Below are positions 50,992-55,638 of a stretch of DNA of 55,638 bases, piece by piece; the stretch's first letter is position 1, and each line of letters begins with the position of its first letter. The notes beneath the pieces are model-generated. The model was not told where the DNA came from. It saw only the letters and a program-made list of their open reading frames with translations, and searched no databases. The translations under genes and the position numbers were made by a program. Source of the DNA: Acholeplasmataceae bacterium (GTDB lineage: Bacteria; Bacillota_I; Bacilli_A; Acholeplasmatales; Acholeplasmataceae); NCBI GenBank assembly GCA_016934015.1, contig JAFGTQ010000045.1, positions 1 to 55,638 of the forward strand. The letters are read 5' to 3'.

Positions 50992-52968
50992 TTAACGATA
51001 TGTTTCAAACCAATTAGTGATTTCTTCTAAACGTTTCATACGACCCTGAGGTTTACCACTTCTTGAAAGTTCATGTGTCTCTTCTTTAAACCAAACAAAT
51101 CTTGATGGAACTCCACGTTCTTTAACGATGGCATAAAGTTGCATCGCTTGTTCAATCGGGCAACGATAATCTTGATCAGAATGAATAAAGAGTAATGGTG
51201 TCTTAACGTTTAATGCATGTTTAAGTGGTGATTGTTCCCAAAGCTTATCCGTATCGACATTCGGATGACCATCAGTTTGATCTTTGGCAAAATAGAATCC
51301 AATATCTGAAGTTCCATAAAAGGAAATCCAATTTGAAATGCTCCGTTGTGTAGCCGCAGCTTTAAATCGGTCTGTGTGACCAACAATCCAATTTGTCATA
51401 AAACCACCATAAGATCCACCTGTCACATAGACTTTTTTTGGATCAATTTGTGGGTATTTCTTCATGACTTTATCAGTAATGGCCATCAAATCGTCATAGT
51501 CGATGGTTCCATATTTTCCTCGAATATCAGCAAACGCGTTTCCTTTACCATCACTTCCTCTTGGATTACAAAAGAACACAAAATATCCTTTATTCGCCCA
51601 AACTTGCATTTCATGGTAAAATACTTTTCCATATACTGTTTTAGGTCCACCATGAATATCTAAGATTGCAGGATAAGATTTATTTGAATCGTAATCTTTT
51701 GGAAGTAATACCCAACCTTTGACTTCATGAGATGGATATTTCACTAAAACTTCTTTAGGTTTCGCAACGTATAAATCTCTTAAAGCTTTTTGATTGTATC
51801 TTGAAATTTGAATAATCTTTTGAAGATTAAGATCAATACGATATAACTCTTGAAGTTTTTGTCGATATAAACCAAAAGCATAAATATCATGCTTACATAA
51901 AACGACACCATCAATGCTACCGTCAAAAGAATATTCAGTCTTAATTTCTCCTTTTAAATTGAGTGACATCAAATCGGTATGATCATCCACAGTTGCTACG
52001 AAAAACAATTTGTGGTCCTTAACGAAATGGCTTGATGATGGCCCTAAACGGCAATCAGATCCTACGGAATTACCAAAACCGGTATCAAATGATGCAAGTC
52101 GTTTTAAATTATTATTTTCGACTGTGAAAAAATCTTCATTTTGATTATTCCCATAATCTTTCATGTCACTTGCACGAAGGACAAGTTGATTGTCAATAAA
52201 TAAGACTTGGCTCATTGAATAATCATCTTTTGTGTAAAGATTGTGATGGAGATATTTTTGATATTCATAGAGGTAAAGCTGATTGGTCAATGGTTTTGTA
52301 TCTTGAACAGTTGAACCAATATATGCAATTCTTTTATTGACTTTGTCAACTTTATATGAATCTGGGCTTACAGATTCTTTATGAATAGGCATCATTACTT
52401 TTGTGTGAATATCATAAACCATTAAATAACTCTTTTTATTAGCAATAAAACCTGGACCATTAAAATAAAAAGGCAATTCATTAATTTCTTCGTAGTTTTT
52501 ATCTTTTTTTAAATCATCTAAAACCTGTTTTCTTTCCTCTTCTTTACCATCTTTTAATTGAAACTGTTTGTCATTAAGTTTGGCACTTAATAATAGAGTA
52601 TGGTCATCTAAAACTTCAACAATTTCAACTGGAATTGGAAATTCATAGGCAATTTCAATTTTCTTAGATTCAATATGAAAACGATAATAAATAGCTTTTT
52701 GCTCTTTCTTTGCTTTTTTATCCGCTTTTGTTTTTTCAAGTGGAATTAAAAGTGTATGATCTGTTTCATAGATAAAACTACTGGTCTTGTCTAAATTAAG
52801 TAATCTTTTATGCCGAGTTCCATCACTTTCATAAAGTTCATACATATAATCATTTTTTTCTAAACGCGCTTTGGCCAATAAAAAAGCCATTTTAGTTTGA
52901 CTCGGATTTGCTGTTAATCTTGATACATATCGATAATTTAAAAAATCATTGAGCTCTAGTTGTTTCAT
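50992..52968 (-). CDS. S9 family serine peptidase (acylaminoacyl-peptidase / prolyl oligopeptidase type)
   Basis: About 658 residues: an N-terminal beta-propeller (about 1-400) that gates access, and a C-terminal alpha/beta-hydrolase domain. Catalytic Ser lies in TGGSYGGFMTNW, Asp in HSDQDYRCP and His in EETHELSRSG. It removes residues from short oligopeptides in the cytoplasm, so it fits amino-acid use by the dehydrogenase-oxidoreductase pathway. The second ATG (52968) is better spaced from AGGATGG than the first (52971). Confidence 0.92.
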   Translation of the reverse strand: MKQLELNDFLNYRYVSRLTANPSQTKMAFLLAKARLEKNDYMYELYESDGTRHKRLLNLDKTSSFIYETDHTLLIPLEKTKADKKAKKEQKAIYYRFHIESKKIEIAYEFPIPVEIVEVLDDHTLLLSAKLNDKQFQLKDGKEEERKQVLDDLKKDKNYEEINELPFYFNGPGFIANKKSYLMVYDIHTKVMMPIHKESVSPDSYKVDKVNKRIAYIGSTVQDTKPLTNQLYLYEYQKYLHHNLYTKDDYSMSQVLFIDNQLVLRASDMKDYGNNQNEDFFTVENNNLKRLASFDTGFGNSVGSDCRLGPSSSHFVKDHKLFFVATVDDHTDLMSLNLKGEIKTEYSFDGSIDGVVLCKHDIYAFGLYRQKLQELYRIDLNLQKIIQISRYNQKALRDLYVAKPKEVLVKYPSHEVKGWVLLPKDYDSNKSYPAILDIHGGPKTVYGKVFYHEMQVWANKGYFVFFCNPRGSDGKGNAFADIRGKYGTIDYDDLMAITDKVMKKYPQIDPKKVYVTGGSYGGFMTNWIVGHTDRFKAAATQRSISNWISFYGTSDIGFYFAKDQTDGHPNVDTDKLWEQSPLKHALNVKTPLLFIHSDQDYRCPIEQAMQLYAIVKERGVPSRFVWFKEETHELSRSGKPQGRMKRLEEITNWFETYR

Positions 52969-53031
52969 CATCTACCATCCTTTGTTTTTATTTCTATTAT
53001 AAAGCCTATGTTAATATTTGTCTAATTAAAA

Positions 53032-53051
53032 AATACCCCAATTGGGGTATT
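53032..53051 (-). terminator. Terminator after the M29 aminopeptidase gene
   Basis: AATACCCC, loop AATT and GGGGTATT form an 8-bp stem; on the minus strand T6 follows. It lies right after the stop at 53054. Confidence 0.82.
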
Positions 53052-53053
53052 CA

Positions 53054-54289
53054 TTAAATGACAAAGTTTCCTTTAGAAAAGACTTTAATCTCTTTTCCAT
53101 CTTGCGTCAAACCGATAATTTCCATATCTTCACTACCAAACATGAAATCGGAATGCACCATCGAATTATTATAGCCTTGTTTAATCAATTCATCTAAAGA
53201 TAAGTTCATACCATTTTTAACGTTCATTGGATACGCTCTGCCTAATGCCATATGACATGATGCATTTTCATCAAATAATGTGTTTAAAAACAAAATATTC
53301 GTATTTGAAATCGGCGAATCGTGACTAATTAACGCGATTTCACCAATATAGCGACTTCCTTCGTCGTTATTAAGTAAGTTTTCTAATGTATCTTTTTCTT
53401 TTTTAGCATCAAAATCTACCACTTTGCCATCTTTAAATTCCAACCAAAAATCTTCAATCAATTTCCCTTGGTAATTTAATGGTTTTGTTGCGTAAACTTT
53501 ACCACGTGTCCCAAATTTATAGGGCATTGTAAATGTTTCTTCAGTCGGTATGTTTGGATTAAAATATGAGCCATTTGCAGCATGCTCTCCACCACCAGCC
53601 CATACATGGTCTTTAATAAGTTCAACAATTAAATCAGTGCCTTTATTGTTTTTAAAATGTAGGTGTTTAAAATTATAACGATTTAATAATTGATTATGCT
53701 TTAATAATGTTTCGTTGTGTATTTCCCATTCTTTAATTGGATCAGAAGTTAAACGAACACGTGATGCATCAAAAATAGCATCCCATAATTTTTCTACTGC
53801 TTCTTCTTCACCTAAATTTGGAAATACTTTTTTAGCCCATATAGGGTTTGATGCTCCAATAATCGTCCATTGTGTCTTATTACCCATTGAATGTTCTCTA
53901 ACGAAACTTAATGCTTTTTGAGCAGCAAATTCAGCGGCTTGAGCTTTCTTAGAATCAACATCAGCATTTAGACCAGGCATTGGTGAAACAATTGAAATAA
54001 GACAAGCGCCTTGATTTACAAGATCTTTATATTGATCAATCAACCAACTCGGAATATTTTGAAGTTCTTCTTTATCCATGTGAATATATCCACTATGGGT
54101 CACATAATCATCATTCCAGCCAACGATGACTCGTTTCGCGCCAGCAAGATAAGCTTCCTCGACGACTTCTCTGACGATTTCTTTAGCTTCCGTTGTTGCA
54201 CGAATAAAAACGACTTGATTTTTTTGAACATTTGCACCCACTCTTACAGCAAGTTTTGCAAGTTTGTTCATTAACTCTTTATTTGGCAT
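53054..54289 (-). CDS. Aminopeptidase of the M29 family (AmpS/aminopeptidase T-like)
   Basis: 411 residues. The metal ligands of M29 enzymes are visible: Glu in PTEETFTMP, Glu in RYIGEIALI, His in ASCHMALGRAY, and His and Asp in MVHSDFMFGS. It releases N-terminal amino acids from peptides in the cytoplasm. AAGGAG precedes the ATG. It is monocistronic, with an extended -10 promoter upstream and a terminator on each side. Confidence 0.94.
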   Translation of the reverse strand: MPNKELMNKLAKLAVRVGANVQKNQVVFIRATTEAKEIVREVVEEAYLAGAKRVIVGWNDDYVTHSGYIHMDKEELQNIPSWLIDQYKDLVNQGACLISIVSPMPGLNADVDSKKAQAAEFAAQKALSFVREHSMGNKTQWTIIGASNPIWAKKVFPNLGEEEAVEKLWDAIFDASRVRLTSDPIKEWEIHNETLLKHNQLLNRYNFKHLHFKNNKGTDLIVELIKDHVWAGGGEHAANGSYFNPNIPTEETFTMPYKFGTRGKVYATKPLNYQGKLIEDFWLEFKDGKVVDFDAKKEKDTLENLLNNDEGSRYIGEIALISHDSPISNTNILFLNTLFDENASCHMALGRAYPMNVKNGMNLSLDELIKQGYNNSMVHSDFMFGSEDMEIIGLTQDGKEIKVFSKGNFVI

Positions 54290-54313
54290 GATATCTATCT
54301 CCTTATATGCTAA

Positions 54314-54322
54314 ATTATAACA
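54314..54322 (-). promoter_or_regulatory. Extended -10 promoter of the M29 aminopeptidase gene
   Basis: Minus-strand TGTTATAAT, 25 bases before the ATG. Confidence 0.55.
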
Positions 54323-54340
54323 TACGATTTCATATTAAAA

Positions 54341-54366
54341 AAGTGTAAACCGCTTGGTTCACACTT
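54341..54366 (-). terminator. Terminator of the GGDEF-EAL gene
   Basis: Minus-strand AAGTGTGAACC, loop AAGC and GGTTTACACTT form an 11-bp stem with one G-T pair, followed by T4, seven bases after the stop at 54374. Confidence 0.8.
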
Positions 54367-54373
54367 TAACACA

Positions 54374-55638
54374 TTATTTAAATTGTTCAAATTTCTCTAG
54401 TATTTCATTTTGACTAACAGGTTTACTATAATAATATCCTTGAAAGTAATCCATATTCAATTTATTCATCAAGTCATGTTGTGCTTTGGTTTCAATACCT
54501 TCAGCAACGACTTTCATTCCAAGATGGTGTGCTAAGTCAACCATCGCTTTTAAAATAAAGATGTCAGACTGATTATCAAAGATTGATGTAATAAATGATC
54601 GATCAATTTTTACAATGTCAATTGGTAATTTTTGAAGATATGTTAAAGATGAATAACCTGTTCCAAAATCATCAAGTGCTATCGTAAATCCTAAGTTTCT
54701 CAGTTGTTTTAAAACCTCCAAACTACGGTTGATATCATCAATAATAGCTGTCTCTGTGATTTCTAAAATGATGTTCTTTGGATCAAATTTAAATCGATTC
54801 TTCCATTCGGAAATTCTATCAATAAATAAACTATCTGATAAAACTACGGTTGATAAATTTATAGAAACAAAGAAATTCTCATTTATTTTCCAAGCTGAAA
54901 AGTCTTTAGATGCTTGTTGAAATACCCATTCTGTTATTTCCTGAATAAAACCATTTTTCTCAGAAAAAGGAATAAAATCTAAAGGTGGTATATTTTTACC
55001 CTCAGAATTTCTCCAACGTAACAAAGCTTCTACTGATGATACTTCCATGGATTTAATATCCATTACTGGTTGATAAGCAACCGAAAATTCTTTGTTAGTT
55101 ATGGCACTTCTTAATTGATTTGATAATGAAGCTTGATTTTCAATCGATTGAATCATTTGATAATCGAAAATAACAATTTGATCTTTACGATTAGATTTTG
55201 CGTGTGATAATGCAACATCTGCATGTCGCAATAATGATATATAATCTTTTCCATGATCTGGATAAAATGCAACGCCTACACTAAGGGTCACAAAATGATC
55301 AACCAAGTTTAAAGCATAATTCCCTCTCAAAGAATCAAATATTTTATCAATTTTCTTCTGGATGTCATTCCACTCTTCTGTTTCAACAATTAAAACAAAT
55401 TCATCTCCACCCATTCGAGCGATGAAACTATCTTTTGCAAGATTTTTTGACAATCTCTCGGATATTAGTTTAATTAATTGATCACCAATATAATGTCCCA
55501 TGCTTTCATTCACATGTCTAAACTCATCAATATCAAAATAAATGAATGCAAATTTCATATTACCAGTATTTTTTTTAATGATTCGTTCGACTTGTTGATG
55601 AAGTAATATTTTATTAGGTAGCCCTGTTAATTCATCAT
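54374..55638 (-). CDS. GGDEF-EAL cyclic-di-GMP protein, 5' end outside the window
   Basis: The frame is open to the right edge, so this is a C-terminal part of at least 421 residues. The first visible residues DELTGLPNKILLHQQ are the usual start of a GGDEF domain, so sensor domains may lie beyond base 55638. The cyclase motif is intact as RMGGDEF. The EAL domain shows EALLRW at the signature, LDDFGTGYSSL, DRSFI and VAEGIET, so phosphodiesterase residues also look intact. It may make or degrade cyclic di-GMP. An internal ATG at 55558 would cut the GGDEF domain and is not the real start. Confidence 0.92.
   Translation of the reverse strand, partial: DELTGLPNKILLHQQVERIIKKNTGNMKFAFIYFDIDEFRHVNESMGHYIGDQLIKLISERLSKNLAKDSFIARMGGDEFVLIVETEEWNDIQKKIDKIFDSLRGNYALNLVDHFVTLSVGVAFYPDHGKDYISLLRHADVALSHAKSNRKDQIVIFDYQMIQSIENQASLSNQLRSAITNKEFSVAYQPVMDIKSMEVSSVEALLRWRNSEGKNIPPLDFIPFSEKNGFIQEITEWVFQQASKDFSAWKINENFFVSINLSTVVLSDSLFIDRISEWKNRFKFDPKNIILEITETAIIDDINRSLEVLKQLRNLGFTIALDDFGTGYSSLTYLQKLPIDIVKIDRSFITSIFDNQSDIFILKAMVDLAHHLGMKVVAEGIETKAQHDLMNKLNMDYFQGYYYSKPVSQNEILEKFEQFK

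Noticed and set aside
54341-54366. TGTAAACCGCTTGG looked like a further cre/LacI box
   Set aside because: The sequence is one arm of an 11-bp terminator hairpin after the GGDEF-EAL gene and does not fit the consensus beyond its first half.
55558-55638. Start of the GGDEF-EAL gene at the ATG at 55558
   Set aside because: The frame stays open to the window edge and encodes the conserved DELTGLPNK start of the GGDEF domain, so the gene continues beyond the window.

Overview
The window looks like chromosome of an AT-rich low-GC Gram-positive-type bacterium, most plausibly a deep-branching Mollicute of the Acholeplasma/Izemoplasma kind. TGA is used as a stop and TGG as Trp, so this is not a Mycoplasma code. 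Four predicted lipoproteins share a short signal with the lipobox Cys at residue 20. ClpB has the short form without an N domain that is usual in Mollicutes, and it sits behind a CIRCE element. No cell-wall genes are visible. The taxonomy is inference. No IS element, phage gene or CRISPR array was seen.

Region 1 (1-26.5 kb) is an alpha-glucan (starch, glycogen, pullulan) island. Outside the cell it encodes a CBM41-bearing type I pullulanase, a lipid-anchored GH13 amylase and a secreted multi-CBM protein with no catalytic domain. Import uses a MalE-type lipoprotein and unusually enlarged MalF and MalG permeases; no MalK/MsmX ATPase lies in the window. Cytoplasmic enzymes are a GH13_20 neopullulanase/cyclomaltodextrinase, a partial oligo-1,6-glucosidase-like gene, glycogen phosphorylase, a GH13 amylase-like protein, an intracellular pullulanase and branching enzyme GlgB. 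A LacI-family regulator lies beside the neopullulanase gene. LacI/cre-type 14-mers sit in the promoter regions of the neopullulanase pair, the phosphorylase operon and the divergent binding-protein/pullulanase pair, so the island looks like one regulon. An O-antigen-ligase-like membrane protein, a YCII protein, an RDD protein, a DUF1189-like protein and small lipoproteins fill the rest.

Region 2 (26.5-33 kb) has a glycerophosphodiesterase, a disaccharide-type MFS transporter, and a five-gene operon of leucine/valine-type dehydrogenase plus four-subunit 2-oxoacid:ferredoxin oxidoreductase. That operon probably oxidises branched-chain amino acids to acyl-CoA and reduced ferredoxin. A cre-like box lies on its predicted transcription start.

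Region 3 (33-47.7 kb) is mixed housekeeping and accessory genes: an HD-GYP/MsrB/esterase/CAT-like operon, PgpA, an SDR plus U32 peptidase pair, an orphan arginine deiminase, a methyltransferase with a DUF554 protein, an aldo/keto reductase, two esterases, and an operon carrying an NYN-OST-HTH RNase-like protein, a DUF3137 protein and a PAS-GGDEF cyclase.

Region 4 (47.8-55.6 kb) has tRNA-Cys, ClpB, a methyltransferase, an S9 peptidase, an M29 aminopeptidase and a GGDEF-EAL protein cut by the right edge. Most genes are on the minus strand in tight operons. Extended -10 promoters (TGnTATAAT type) and short hairpin terminators recur throughout. No gene-free stretch exceeds about 300 bases apart from the 47684-48156 gap, which holds tRNA-Cys and the clpB control region.
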